Origin: Bacillus sp. SD088
GTDB lineage: Bacteria > Bacillota > Bacilli > Bacillales > Bacillaceae_C
Direction: 5' to 3'
NCBI RefSeq assembly: GCF_017355205.1
Contig: NZ_JADIJK010000018.1
Location: 43,229-107,228 of the forward strand
Length of the DNA: 64,000 nucleotides
Both the position numbers and the translations under genes were made by a program. Below are positions 27,389 through 36,637 of the stretch, one piece after another. The notes below the pieces were generated by a model, which worked only from the letters and a program-made list of their open reading frames with translations, was not told the origin of the DNA and ran no database searches. How positions within the stretch are numbered: position 1 is the stretch's first letter; the number at the start of each line of letters is the position of its first letter.

Positions 27389-28801
27389 TTAAGAGAGCGT
27401 CACACTTTCCTCTAATGAGAGGATTGCCCCATTTTCACGCAACTTTTCCCTAATGATTTGAACATCCACTTCTTCTGGTAAAATGTTTTGCTGTGCTGCT
27501 AATGCTGCCCCGATTCCGGTACCTTCCCCAACAGCCATACATGTTGCCATAACACGAGAAGAGCCAAATACAACCGGATCAACGCTAATACAGCGTCCAC
27601 TGAGCATGAGGCGTTTGACATCTCTTGAAATCGTTGCTCCATATGTGATTCCATAAGGATCTTTCAGCGATTTAATGATCGTTGAATCACCTGCCCCACT
27701 ATGAATATCGATAATATATGATCCCAGAGCGATTGTATCTTCTGGTATTTCTCCTTTTAACGCAGCATCTTCTTTAATCATTTGTTTCCCAATAATTCTA
27801 CGTGACTCACGAACACCCATAAATGGAGCGATCGAAGATAAGTAAATATCTTCAAAACCTGGGACATTTTCCTGTAACATTTCAATTAAAGGGAGAATAT
27901 TTAAATGAGCATCTATTTCACCTTTACTTAAATCCTCCACCTTTGAGCCATCGAAATTCAGAATACGCAGGCTATTAATAGCGATGTATCCTTCTTTCGG
28001 CAAATTAATATAAATGATGGTATCACGATCAATTGGGCATTTTCCTTCTTCCCTCAGTTTAGAAATTGTATTCCTTAAACCAACAAAAACATGGTTGTTG
28101 CTGGCACGTAGAAAGTCGGCTGTGTATCCAGGGCGTATTTTCATTGATTCACCGTGTTTTAGTTCTTCAGGATGATCTTCCAAATAATCCATAAACTTCT
28201 CTAGTTTAAAACCACCGATAGTAAACATTAAGGTCCCTGGTTGGATCTCTTGCTTTATTTCTCCTTTTGAATATTGACCCTTTTCATACTCTGCACCTGA
28301 CAAATAAGCAACATCTCCATCACCTGTAGCATCAATAAATACATCGGCAAATATCTCTATTTCGTCTCCTTTCCCCTTTACAATCACAGACTTCAATTCC
28401 CCATTTTCTACATTGGTGTCAATCACTTCACAATGCAGTAATGGATGAACACCATATTGCTTTACCTTTTCAAAAATAACAATCCTCATTAAATTTGGGT
28501 CAATGACAGTTGTTGAATTGTGTAATGGGCATTCCCTATGGCCGAATGAGCCTCCTAGCTCAATTAAGCGATCGACAATTTCTTGAGCTAATCCTTGAGT
28601 AGCAACACGCTTCTGGGCGTCTAAAAATCCTAATAACGGCAGACCTATCGTCATATTGCCACCTAAAAATCCCTGTCGATCAACTATAATCGTTTCAGCC
28701 CCTTCACGTGCAGCAGCAAGTGCGGCTCCTAATCCTCCTGATCCACCACCGAGAACAAGAACTTGAGTTTTTAACACTTTTCTTTCCGTACGATTTTCCA
28801 T
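27389..28801 (-). CDS. FAD-dependent oxidoreductase (PF12831-type)
   Basis: This 470-residue flavoprotein has an N-terminal dinucleotide-binding motif (VLVLGGGSGGLGAALAAARE, about 15-34), the glutathione-reductase-like IDATGDGDVAYLSGAE (about 160-175) and a C-terminal FAD segment RLMLSGRCISVDPVVFGSSR. The architecture is that of the FAD_oxidored family, often linked to sugar or xenobiotic breakdown clusters. It is divergent from an AraC regulator 180 bases away, which probably controls it. A sugar-type ABC importer follows on the same strand further on. The substrate is unknown. A strong terminator follows. Confidence 0.82.
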   Translation of the reverse strand: MENRTERKVLKTQVLVLGGGSGGLGAALAAAREGAETIIVDRQGFLGGNMTIGLPLLGFLDAQKRVATQGLAQEIVDRLIELGGSFGHRECPLHNSTTVIDPNLMRIVIFEKVKQYGVHPLLHCEVIDTNVENGELKSVIVKGKGDEIEIFADVFIDATGDGDVAYLSGAEYEKGQYSKGEIKQEIQPGTLMFTIGGFKLEKFMDYLEDHPEELKHGESMKIRPGYTADFLRASNNHVFVGLRNTISKLREEGKCPIDRDTIIYINLPKEGYIAINSLRILNFDGSKVEDLSKGEIDAHLNILPLIEMLQENVPGFEDIYLSSIAPFMGVRESRRIIGKQMIKEDAALKGEIPEDTIALGSYIIDIHSGAGDSTIIKSLKDPYGITYGATISRDVKRLMLSGRCISVDPVVFGSSRVMATCMAVGEGTGIGAALAAQQNILPEEVDVQIIREKLRENGAILSLEESVTLS

Positions 28802-28982
28802 AATATCTAACCCCTACTTTCTAATAAATATTTTTGATAATGCTTCCAGATTAAATCAAGCAAGATCAACTTGACATATCTTCTTCACTAATTTCATTGT
28901 ATAAATAGAAATTGATTAATAACATAGAGTAATGTATCATTTACCATATACTTAATTTCATATATAAGGGGTTGGGTTTACC

Positions 28983-29801
28983 GTGAACGGTGATTTGTGG
29001 AATCGTTCCCTAAGGCTGATTACTCATGCTTACTGGGAAAACAAAAAACAATTTAGTTTAGAGGTGGACACCTATCCTACATGGATTTTGTTTGCTGTTG
29101 AATCAGGAAGTTTTAATTATCAAATCGAAAATGAAAGCGGAACCATCTTAGAAGATGAATTTGTTTTCTGTCCTCCTGGTTGTGCCTTTCACCGTGAAGC
29201 TTTATCCCCACTCGCCTTACATTTTGTTGGATTTGATTTTGATAAGCCGTTAATATCCGAAAATGATGCACTGCCCCGGTTCAAGGCACAGCCAAGTGAT
29301 AAACACAGAGTCGCTTCTAACTTTTCGTATTTACGAATGCTCTATCTTGCAAGGGATCCACGTAGCATATTACGAAAACAACTGATGATCAATGATGTAT
29401 GGCAGCTTGCCTGTAGTAGTTGGGACACTGTAGCCAATAAAGATGAATTTGATGATTTGACAGATTTAAGCAACACAGATGATGAACTAATGAAATGGTC
29501 AGTGAAATGGTTAATGGAAAGAGCTCATACCACTTTTAGTATCCGTGAATTATCCGATGCCGTTGGATTAAGTCCTGCGCAGTTTTCAAGAAGATTCAAG
29601 AAAGCCTTTCGGATGAACCCATCAGAATTAGTAAGAATTTTACGGATTCGAAAAGCTGCAAAACTTTTACTGAATACAAATTTAACTTTAGATCAAATTG
29701 CAGAGAAATGTGGTTACGATAATGGTTTTTACTTAAGTCGAGTGTTTTCTCGCTATATGAATATTAACCCCTCCAAATATCGGCAACAAAACAAAATTTG
29801 A
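28983..29801 (+). CDS. AraC family transcriptional regulator
   Basis: This is a 272-residue regulator. An N-terminal cupin-like sensor (about 1-130, with DTYPTWILFAVESGSFNYQI) is followed by the C-terminal double helix-turn-helix (about 172-268) with FSIRELSDAVGLSPAQFSRR and the family signature IAEKCGYDNGFYLSRVFSRY. The start is GTG with AAGGGG upstream. It reads away from the FAD oxidoreductase gene, so the 180-base gap between them probably holds its operator. It is the natural candidate to control that gene and perhaps the ABC importer genes beyond the repeat. The inducer is unknown, presumably a sugar or sugar acid. Confidence 0.88.
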   Translation: MNGDLWNRSLRLITHAYWENKKQFSLEVDTYPTWILFAVESGSFNYQIENESGTILEDEFVFCPPGCAFHREALSPLALHFVGFDFDKPLISENDALPRFKAQPSDKHRVASNFSYLRMLYLARDPRSILRKQLMINDVWQLACSSWDTVANKDEFDDLTDLSNTDDELMKWSVKWLMERAHTTFSIRELSDAVGLSPAQFSRRFKKAFRMNPSELVRILRIRKAAKLLLNTNLTLDQIAEKCGYDNGFYLSRVFSRYMNINPSKYRQQNKI

Positions 29802-29850
29802 TCAATTACAGCTGCATTCATCTGCTTATAAAACTATATTTCCAATCAAA

Positions 29851-30130
29851 GAGGCTAAGACAAAACCGAACTACTAGTTTCATACACCCCGCTCCGGAAA
29901 TATACTTCGCTTTCCGCGGGCGAGTGGCAAGCCTCCTCAGGCTGGGCTGCTCCCCTAATGTTGGACACTCCTTCCAACATTAGGAGGTCTTGAAAATGTC
30001 CAAGTATAGTAATGAGTTTAAGCTGCTAGTAGCCCAACGGTATGAAATTGAAATAATTAGTTATCGTGACCCAGCATTGATGAATCGGCTGTTCGTTCTT
30101 GGATCTTTTTTAATTATGTCCCAGCCTCAT
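29851..30130 (+). repeat. GAGGCTGGGACAAAA-type repeat, copy 3, interrupted
   Basis: The left end gaggctaagacaaaaccgaactactag, the interior ccgctccggaaatatacttcgctttccgcgggcgagtggcaagcctcc and the right end tgttcgttcttggatc ... tgtcccagcctc match other copies. Between them, from about 29943, lies foreign text with features of an IS3-family end. The copy is therefore 280 bases long rather than 140-205. Confidence 0.8.
29943..30075 (+). mobile_element. Remnant of an IS3-family (IS150-like) insertion sequence
   Basis: The left boundary ctgctcccctaatgttggac resembles the terminal repeat of IS150-group elements. It is followed by a good AGGAGG site and an ATG at 29996 opening MSKYSNEFKLLVAQRYEIE, the start of an OrfA helix-turn-helix transposase subunit. 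After about 19 codons the family sequence is lost, and the frame runs into repeat DNA until 30190. OrfB and the right end are gone. The right boundary given is approximate. The element had inserted into a repeat copy and then suffered a large internal deletion. Confidence 0.65.
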
Positions 30131-30159
30131 TGGTCAATCAAAACTTTTTATCTAAATAG

Positions 30160-31758
30160 CTATTTTGAATTCTCAATATACGTATCATAGGCTGTTTGAT
30201 AGATATCAATAAAATCTTCTAATCCCATCTGATTTAAAGTATTTATATATTCATCCCAATCTTGATCGATCCCACCTTCTGTAATCCATTTTGCCGCCAT
30301 CTGATCGGTATGAACTGTAATATCCGTATCGTATCGGCTGATTCCTTTATATTGTTCATTTGTAAATAGTACCTTTGGATAAATCCAATCTTCCATATAA
30401 GGTTTTCGTAATTCATACCATTCAGGACTATCTGGATCTAAATGACCTTCTTTTAAATTCGATGTATCCAATTGTTCTTGTTGTTCATTTGTAAAACCAT
30501 ATACAAAACTATTATATGGTGTTTCTTTCACCCGCCATTCTCCTGAACTATATCCTTCTGGAGCATCAATAATTTCATATTTATCACCTACTTTTTCAAC
30601 TCGATTCGGCCCCTGACGAAGCATAAAGGACATTTCTGGTTCATATGCACGATCTACCCAGCGCATAGTGGCTTCTGGATTTGCATTGGATTTCGTAATC
30701 GCGAACATGGCCATATCAAGCTGTGGATTTTTCAAGCCAGTAGCTTGATCACCCTTAGGTCCTTTTAAAGGAATGATCGGAGAATCATAATCCCAATTAT
30801 AGTCTGGATTCGTAATTTGATCAGGACTCCAACCAAAGAAAGCTCCTACAGATGCTTCATCTTCCGCCGCTAATTTAGAAAGCAATTGTTGCGATTCTAG
30901 AGAGAAAATTTCCTGATCAACTAATCCTTCTTCATATAAAGAGCGAATATATTTTATGACTTCCTTATATTCAGGTGTAGCCCTCACAAACTCCACCTTT
31001 CCATCTTTCACAATAAATTTCTCATCTAAAGTACCAAAAGAACCAAATAAAACACCAAGACCGTGTAAACCATCTCCATAAATTCCTGTTAAAGGCAGGC
31101 CTAGTCCTTCTTCCTTAAATGCTAGTAATGCTTCTTTAAATTCTTCTGTTGTTTCTGGCATATTCATGTCTACTTTGTCTAACCATTTTGTATTAATCCA
31201 TAATGTATTTCCATCTGAACGCTTATATTCAGCCATATTCGCTAAAGGCAAAGCATAAATATGTCCATCTGGGGCAGTAATAGCACTTCTCACTTCAGGA
31301 TATTGATCTAGAAAACTAGTTAGATTTGCCGCATATTTGTTAATTAAATCCTCAAGCGGAATAAATACTCCTTGTGAGCCCATTTGTACAACATCGGAGT
31401 TGGTTAATTTTAACATGACATCTGGTAAATCTTGACTAGCCCCTAATAATAAATTACGTTTCTCTGCCCAGTCTGAACTAGGTGAAAGTTGCCAATCAAT
31501 GTTTATATTTGTGCCTTCATTTATCCCTTTAATCGTTTCAAGTTCATTCCAATTTGACCCCGTCCTCGCATCATAAGAGCCAGCAATTGTTAAGGTGATT
31601 TCTTCATTCACAATTGGCAAACCAGTTTCATTGAAATTGTCATCTGGCTCACTTTTGGCTACATTTGTTTCATTAGATGATTTAGAACAGCCTGATAACA
31701 CCCAGACAATTGCACTAACGATCAAAAACGTTGATAATAAATTTCTTCTCCATCTCAT
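30160..31758 (-). CDS. ABC transporter substrate-binding lipoprotein (LplA-like)
   Basis: This 532-residue extracellular solute-binding protein has a signal peptide ending in the lipobox VLSGC (Cys24), a Ser/Asn-rich linker and a family-1 type binding domain, as in LplA, YtcQ and other long Bacillus/Paenibacillus sugar-binding lipoproteins. It captures an oligosaccharide or sugar derivative outside the cell and hands it to the two permeases encoded just upstream (75 bases away). It is unusual in being the last gene of the operon. AGGGGG precedes the ATG. Its end abuts the repeat with the insertion-sequence remnant. Confidence 0.88.
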   Translation of the reverse strand: MRWRRNLLSTFLIVSAIVWVLSGCSKSSNETNVAKSEPDDNFNETGLPIVNEEITLTIAGSYDARTGSNWNELETIKGINEGTNINIDWQLSPSSDWAEKRNLLLGASQDLPDVMLKLTNSDVVQMGSQGVFIPLEDLINKYAANLTSFLDQYPEVRSAITAPDGHIYALPLANMAEYKRSDGNTLWINTKWLDKVDMNMPETTEEFKEALLAFKEEGLGLPLTGIYGDGLHGLGVLFGSFGTLDEKFIVKDGKVEFVRATPEYKEVIKYIRSLYEEGLVDQEIFSLESQQLLSKLAAEDEASVGAFFGWSPDQITNPDYNWDYDSPIIPLKGPKGDQATGLKNPQLDMAMFAITKSNANPEATMRWVDRAYEPEMSFMLRQGPNRVEKVGDKYEIIDAPEGYSSGEWRVKETPYNSFVYGFTNEQQEQLDTSNLKEGHLDPDSPEWYELRKPYMEDWIYPKVLFTNEQYKGISRYDTDITVHTDQMAAKWITEGGIDQDWDEYINTLNQMGLEDFIDIYQTAYDTYIENSK

Positions 31759-31833
31759 TTCCTGTTTCCCCCTTATTGATTTTATTATTGAACAGAAACC
31801 CGAATTAAAGATTCTGGTGCAACCACCAAGTCA

Positions 31834-32733
31834 TTAACCTTTTATAGAGCCAATCATAACGCCTTTCACAAAGTAACGTTGTAAAAATGGATACAAAGCT
31901 AATATTGGCAAACTCGAGATGATTATTAACGCGTATTTGATTAATTCTTTATATTGTTGTTGTTCCACAATTAACTCCGGATCTACTGCTCCTTCCGTTG
32001 CCTGGGCTGCTTCTTGACTTGCGACTAGAATACTTCTTAAAATCAACTGGAGTGGATATAAAGCTTGATCATGTAAATAAATTAAAGCAGGAAAATAGGA
32101 GTTCCATTCAGATACTGCACTAAATAACGCCATCACAGCAATAATTGGTGTCGATAAAGGCACGACAATACTGAAGAAAAACCGAAACGTTGAACAACCA
32201 TCCATTTGTGCTGATTCTAATAATTCATTGGGAATCGTCGTTTGAAAAAACGTTCTCGTTACGATCAAATGATAAGCAGAAACAGCAGATGGAACAACAA
32301 CAGCCCAAATGGTATTCATCATTTTTAAATCTTGAACAAGTAAGTAGGAAGGGATTAATCCCCCACTAAAAAACATGGTAAATACTATCGCGAACATGAA
32401 GAAATTTCTTCCAAATAGATCTTTCCTTGATAGAGCATAACCTGCTGTTGTGACCAACGATACGCCAATTCCAACAGATAAAGCGACATAAAGTAAAGTG
32501 TTGCGGTAACCAACCCATACTTCCTTATTTTCAAGTAATATTTGATACCCTTTTAATGTGAAACCAATCGGCCAAAACATTACCTTACCAGCGTTGACGG
32601 CATCTGGTTCACTAAATGAAGAAATAAAAATTAAATATAAAGGATACATGACGATCAGAAGGATGATTGTCAAAATTCCATAATTGATAAAATCAAAGAT
32701 TTTGTCACTTCGAGATTTTGCTATTCTTTGCAA
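31834..32733 (-). CDS. Carbohydrate ABC transporter permease (LplC/MalG-like)
   Basis: This 299-residue protein has six membrane helices and the permease signature for contact with the ATPase, ELLESAQMDGCSTFRFFFSI (about 190-209, EAA loop). Its length and its C-terminal FVKGVMIGSIKG are typical of the LplC/YtcP group. It pairs with the permease at 32750 to form the channel. The start is TTG with GGAGGGATAAC upstream. No ATPase gene is present; such importers usually share the MsmX multi-user ATPase. Confidence 0.88.
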   Translation of the reverse strand: MQRIAKSRSDKIFDFINYGILTIILLIVMYPLYLIFISSFSEPDAVNAGKVMFWPIGFTLKGYQILLENKEVWVGYRNTLLYVALSVGIGVSLVTTAGYALSRKDLFGRNFFMFAIVFTMFFSGGLIPSYLLVQDLKMMNTIWAVVVPSAVSAYHLIVTRTFFQTTIPNELLESAQMDGCSTFRFFFSIVVPLSTPIIAVMALFSAVSEWNSYFPALIYLHDQALYPLQLILRSILVASQEAAQATEGAVDPELIVEQQQYKELIKYALIIISSLPILALYPFLQRYFVKGVMIGSIKG

Positions 32734-32749
32734 AGTTATCCCTCCTCGT

Positions 32750-33715
32750 TTAAAACAAAGACTGTTGCTTCATTTTTTTAGCAAACTGGTTCATCATGAT
32801 TAATAGAATAAAATTGATCACGTTTTCGAATAGCCCGATAGCAGCTGCATAACTAAACTGAGAACTTAAAATACCTGTCTTATAAACATAAGTCTGAATC
32901 ACTTCAGATGAACTAATATTCAAAGTATTTTGCATAAGCAATACCTTCTGAAAACCTAGGGAGACAAATTTTCCAATATCTAAGATTAAGAGAATCATCA
33001 CAACTGGCATAATTCCAGGTACATCAATATGACGTACTCTTTGAAATTTACTAGCTCCATCCACGATTGCTGCTTCATGTAATTGGGGGTCAATAGAAGT
33101 CAGGGCTGCTAGGTAAATAATTGCACTCCACCCTGTTGTTTGCCAAATTTCAGAACCAATATAAACGGTCCTAAACCAACTTGCCTTGCCCATAAAGTAA
33201 ATCGGGTCTCCGACAAAAAGTTGAATAATATTATTAATAAATCCATTCGATGGCGAAAGGAAAATAAATAACATTCCCACAAGGACAACGACAGAAATAA
33301 AATGCGGTGCATACGTAACCGTTTGGACAATCTTCTTAAAGCGCGTCCTTGTCACTTGATTCAACATTAAAGCGAAGATAATGGGGATTGGGAACGAAAA
33401 CAGTAATTGATAAAAATTGATAAGTAATGTGTTTTTTAAAAGATTCCAAAATTGATAGGATTGAAAAAATCTTGTAAAATGGTCAAAGCCCACCCATTGA
33501 CTTCCCCAAATACCATTAACTGGCACAAAATCCTTAAAAGCTATTTGTAATCCATACATAGGTACATATTTGAATATAAAAAAATACGCTAATGTTGGAA
33601 ACAGTAAGACATAAAGCTGCAAATTTCCGCCTATTTTCTTTAATGTATGGAGGAGCTTGCTTTGTCTAACTGTATCCGCTTCCATATTTGTTATCGTTTT
33701 CGTATCTATTTTCAT
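32750..33715 (-). CDS. Sugar ABC transporter permease (LplB/MalF-like)
   Basis: This 321-residue inner-membrane permease has six helices. Family landmarks are LFPTLAYFFIFKYVPMYGLQ, WGSQWVGFDHFTRFF and the EAA loop HEAAIVDGASKFQRVRHIDV. It ends VINFILLIMMNQFAKKM, common in LplB/YteP. It is followed after 16 bases by its partner permease. AAAGGTGGGGG precedes the ATG. Co-transcription of MBL hydrolase, LplB-like, LplC-like and LplA-like genes is likely because all lie on one strand with gaps of 16-103 bases. Confidence 0.88.
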   Translation of the reverse strand: MKIDTKTITNMEADTVRQSKLLHTLKKIGGNLQLYVLLFPTLAYFFIFKYVPMYGLQIAFKDFVPVNGIWGSQWVGFDHFTRFFQSYQFWNLLKNTLLINFYQLLFSFPIPIIFALMLNQVTRTRFKKIVQTVTYAPHFISVVVLVGMLFIFLSPSNGFINNIIQLFVGDPIYFMGKASWFRTVYIGSEIWQTTGWSAIIYLAALTSIDPQLHEAAIVDGASKFQRVRHIDVPGIMPVVMILLILDIGKFVSLGFQKVLLMQNTLNISSSEVIQTYVYKTGILSSQFSYAAAIGLFENVINFILLIMMNQFAKKMKQQSLF

Positions 33716-33818
33716 AATCCCCCACCTTTCCGCATTTTTTTATATCGAATTGAAATACTTGTTTGATAGTCACTTAAAGTCCTTGTTCAAAAATAGAGCA
33801 TAAAGGCCTGATGTCCGC

Positions 33819-34649
33819 TTAAAATTGTAGAACTAATCCATCATAAGCACACTCAACATTCATAGGACGAAGTACTTCACTCATCTCGTGATGTGGCAGG
33901 CAATGCTTATGTGTAAAATGGGTTGCATGAATGCTGGTTCGTTCAGTAATCGCATTAATATTTCTCATTTTCGTAATCATGGTCCCTACCCCATCTACAC
34001 TCAAATGTCGTGTTTGCCCGGCTTTAAATCCAGTATTTGTCCCGACTGCACATTCGATAATCAGTTGATCTAATTCTATGTCTTCCAGATGCGGCCATAC
34101 TTCCTCCTTGTACACTGCTGTGTCCGATGCGATTAATACTTTGCTTTTGCCATCATCTATCAAATAGGTTACAGCGTCTCCTATTGACGGGATATGAGTT
34201 GCCTTAAGAGCCTTAATAGAATACGGATAAAGGTCTATTTGCTCAAATGGAAGGATAGGCTTTCTTTTCAAGCCTACATCTGCATCCCTGACATCTGAAT
34301 CGCTTAATAAGGCCATAACAGAGGGTGGAGCTACGAATGTTAAAACCGGTAATTCCTCATATGTGTGATAGCCTAATTTGCGTAAACCTATATTCTTCAC
34401 ATCAAAATGGTCATGATGGCTATGTGTAACTAGGGCATATTTCGTGTTGATTAAATGCACCTCATGCATGGAACAAGCTACAAAAAGATCTGCCCCCATA
34501 TCCACTAATAAATCATCGTTAATTAAATACATACACCTTTTCCTGAGGTCATACCCACGATGCTTTCGTGCATAGGTACATGTTCTACAGTCACAAAATG
34601 GCGATGGAATTTGATCAGGTCCTGCAGTACCTAAAAATGTTAATTTCAT
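33819..34649 (-). CDS. MBL-fold metallohydrolase, PhnP-like
   Basis: This 276-residue metallo-beta-lactamase-fold enzyme has the metal motif THSHHDHFD (His76, His78, Asp80, His81) and a second histidine set near the C-terminus (HATHFTHKHCLPHHE). An N-terminal CxCxxC (Cys19, Cys21, Cys24) matches the structural zinc site of PhnP, which opens cyclic ribose 1,2-phosphate. PhnP relatives act on phosphodiesters of various kinds. Here the gene heads an ABC importer operon rather than a phosphonate operon, so the substrate is probably linked to the imported compound. GAGGTTTTCAC precedes the ATG. Confidence 0.8.
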   Translation of the reverse strand: MKLTFLGTAGPDQIPSPFCDCRTCTYARKHRGYDLRKRCMYLINDDLLVDMGADLFVACSMHEVHLINTKYALVTHSHHDHFDVKNIGLRKLGYHTYEELPVLTFVAPPSVMALLSDSDVRDADVGLKRKPILPFEQIDLYPYSIKALKATHIPSIGDAVTYLIDDGKSKVLIASDTAVYKEEVWPHLEDIELDQLIIECAVGTNTGFKAGQTRHLSVDGVGTMITKMRNINAITERTSIHATHFTHKHCLPHHEMSEVLRPMNVECAYDGLVLQF

Positions 34650-34705
34650 GTGAAAACCTCCTCAATACTAATCGATTGCCTTTTAGGTAACATTGATGAG
34701 TCGTA

Positions 34706-35299
34706 TTATTTAGTAAATTCCTTTTCAACAAGATGGCGAGTACAATTATAAAGTTTATAACTCACACCTTTTTCCGTATCTTTTATAATGGTAACAGAAC
34801 AATTTTTTACTAAATCATGTGGATCTGTTTCATTTGGACATATTTCATGTAATGTTTGAATTAGAAATTTACCATGCGTAATCACCAATACTTTTTTTCC
34901 TTTATACTGTTTTAATGTGTCTTCCACAAACTGAGCCCCTCGTGCTCGTAAAGCTTCAATGGTTTCCTCACCTAGATCAAGCTGGTGCCAATTCTCACCC
35001 CAGATTTTAATTCTCTCTTCTTCAATGGTCCCTTCAATTTGCCCTCGCGAAATCTCTCTTAATCGCTTATCAAAGAAAATAGGCAAATTTAAATAGGAAG
35101 CAATAATTTCTGCCGTTTGGCGGGCTCGTAATAAATCACTTGAAATCATAACTTCCCAATCTTCTTCGGCCAGCCGCTTCCCAACAGCATGTGCTTGCCT
35201 CATGCCTGTTTCATTTAATGGATTATGTGAGTGACCTTGTGCTCTCTTTTCAATATTCCAATTTGTGTTTCCGTGTCTTACAAAACCAATTTCAGTCAT
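34706..35299 (-). CDS. Histidine phosphatase family protein
   Basis: This 197-residue phosphoglycerate-mutase-like phosphatase has the catalytic RHG (8-10) in FVRHGNTNWN, the substrate Arg in SSDLLRARQTAEII, the acidic REISRGQIEG and the second histidine in VITHGKFL. Its length is that of broad-specificity phosphatases such as PhoE/YhfR and CobC-like enzymes, not of glycolytic mutase. The substrate is unknown. GGGGAGTGA precedes the ATG. The gap to ykrA holds the ykrA terminator. Confidence 0.85.
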   Translation of the reverse strand: MTEIGFVRHGNTNWNIEKRAQGHSHNPLNETGMRQAHAVGKRLAEEDWEVMISSDLLRARQTAEIIASYLNLPIFFDKRLREISRGQIEGTIEEERIKIWGENWHQLDLGEETIEALRARGAQFVEDTLKQYKGKKVLVITHGKFLIQTLHEICPNETDPHDLVKNCSVTIIKDTEKGVSYKLYNCTRHLVEKEFTK

Positions 35300-35471
35300 T
35301 ATTTCACTCCCCTATTTATCTTATAAGAAAAAGAGTTCGTTTCCTTGGGATCTTCTATTACACTTTTATATTAGAGAACCGGTTTTTAATTGTACATACA
35401 ACTTTTCATCATGGTCCATATACTTATTTTCAGAGAGATTAAGGGCACACCAGATTTTTTATTACTTTTAT

Positions 35472-35516
35472 GAAAAAAAACGAAAGCTGTGCCTAAAATA
35501 ACAAGGCACAGCTTTC
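35472..35516 (-). terminator. Terminator after ykrA
   Basis: GAAAGCTGTGCC and GGCACAGCTTTC form a perfect 12-base-pair stem; on the minus strand GTTTTTTTTC follows. Confidence 0.92.
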
Positions 35517-35517
35517 T

Positions 35518-36270
35518 TTATAAGCTTACATCTTCCTTAAAAAGATATTTTTGAATTGCGCGGGCGACCCCATCCTCTTCATTTGTTGTTGTGATTTGAT
35601 CTGCTACTTCTTTTAATTCCTTCTCAGCATTGCCCATCGCAATGCCCAAACCAGCCGCTTGGATTAATTCAAGGTCATTTCGATTATCTCCAATCGCCAT
35701 AACTTCTGCCATTTCAAACCCTAAATGTTCACAAAGGTTCTGTATGCCTGTCGCCTTTGAAACATTGACAAGTGAAATTTCAACAATGCGATTCGACGAC
35801 CATGTGATATTTAATGTTTCACTACTTTTTAGTTTATCTCTTAATTGTTGAACGGTCCGTTCATCATTATGACTAATGCCAAATTTGAAAAAATTCGTTG
35901 CAAAGGTATTATCTGTCCAATCTTCCATCTTGACATGGTCTGTATCGTTATATCCCCAAAACTTTCCCCCAGACTCAAGAGCCATTGCGTGCAGCATGCG
36001 AATATCCTTTTGCTTAATATAAAACCTTTTCACAAGCTCTCCAGGTTTATTCCAGATCTCAGCTCCATTGGCAAGTACCATTGGTGACTCTAAACCCAAT
36101 TCTTGACGAATTCGTTCAACTCTTTGTAATCCTCGACCTGTTGTCAAAACTACGATAACACCAGCGTCAGCTGCTCGTTTTATCCATTTCTTATTTGCTT
36201 CAGATACGCTTTTATTACGGGTTAGAACCGTTTCATCTAAATCTAAGGCTAATACTTTATACTTCACCAT
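35518..36270 (-). CDS. ykrA: Cof-type HAD-IIB phosphatase YkrA
   Basis: This 250-residue enzyme belongs to the HAD superfamily with a C2B cap. Motif I is LALDLDETVLT (Asp10, Asp12; the usual DGT is DET), motif II is LTTGR and motif IV is GDNRNDLELIQAAG. Such proteins remove phosphate from sugar phosphates, FMN or PLP. B. subtilis YkrA is the likely orthologue by length (about 257) and by its location near ktrD and sspD. Specificity is unknown. GGAGAGAAG precedes the ATG. Confidence 0.85.
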   Translation of the reverse strand: MVKYKVLALDLDETVLTRNKSVSEANKKWIKRAADAGVIVVLTTGRGLQRVERIRQELGLESPMVLANGAEIWNKPGELVKRFYIKQKDIRMLHAMALESGGKFWGYNDTDHVKMEDWTDNTFATNFFKFGISHNDERTVQQLRDKLKSSETLNITWSSNRIVEISLVNVSKATGIQNLCEHLGFEMAEVMAIGDNRNDLELIQAAGLGIAMGNAEKELKEVADQITTTNEEDGVARAIQKYLFKEDVSL

Positions 36271-36453
36271 GTAATCGACTTCTCTCCTTTTTTATTCAAT
36301 CAATTTAAGTATCTATTGGTGGTGAGTTCAGGAATGATAGATTGTGATTTTCATTATATCATATTGATTTGTCCAGTTTATCAAGTTTTGAATCCCACCC
36401 TTACCGTTGTGGAAAGTATCCTTGTTTTTTGAATAGTGCTTACTCTATAACAC

Positions 36454-36496
36454 AAAAGGCATTGAACGACCTCTTGCGTGTCATTCAATGCCTTTC
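36454..36496 (-). terminator. Terminator after the 40-residue gene
   Basis: AAAGGCATTGAA and TTCAATGCCTTT form a perfect 12-base-pair stem with inner pairing, followed on the minus strand by TGTGTT. It lies 20 bases after the small gene at 36515. Confidence 0.8.
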
Positions 36497-36514
36497 AATT
36501 CTCGTTCATACTTG

Positions 36515-36637
36515 TTAATACCTATTCTTTCGCCATTGATTTCTTATATGAGGTTTAATATCTTGAGGTCCTTCTCTATTCTGACGCTCTGCATCTTTTT
36601 TAAAGACTTCCATCGCTTTGATATAAAGTAGATTCAT
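36515..36637 (-). CDS. Small uncharacterised protein (40 aa)
   Basis: A 40-codon frame opens at the ATG at 36637, preceded by a perfect GAGGAGGT site eight bases away, and is closed by TAA and a strong terminator. The product starts MNLLYIKAMEVFKKDAERQN and ends in a basic, aromatic tail (RNQWRKNRY). It is hydrophilic, probably helical, and has no recognised family. The start signal and terminator make it a credible gene. It lies between ykrA and the tRNA. Confidence 0.7.
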   Translation of the reverse strand: MNLLYIKAMEVFKKDAERQNREGPQDIKPHIRNQWRKNRY

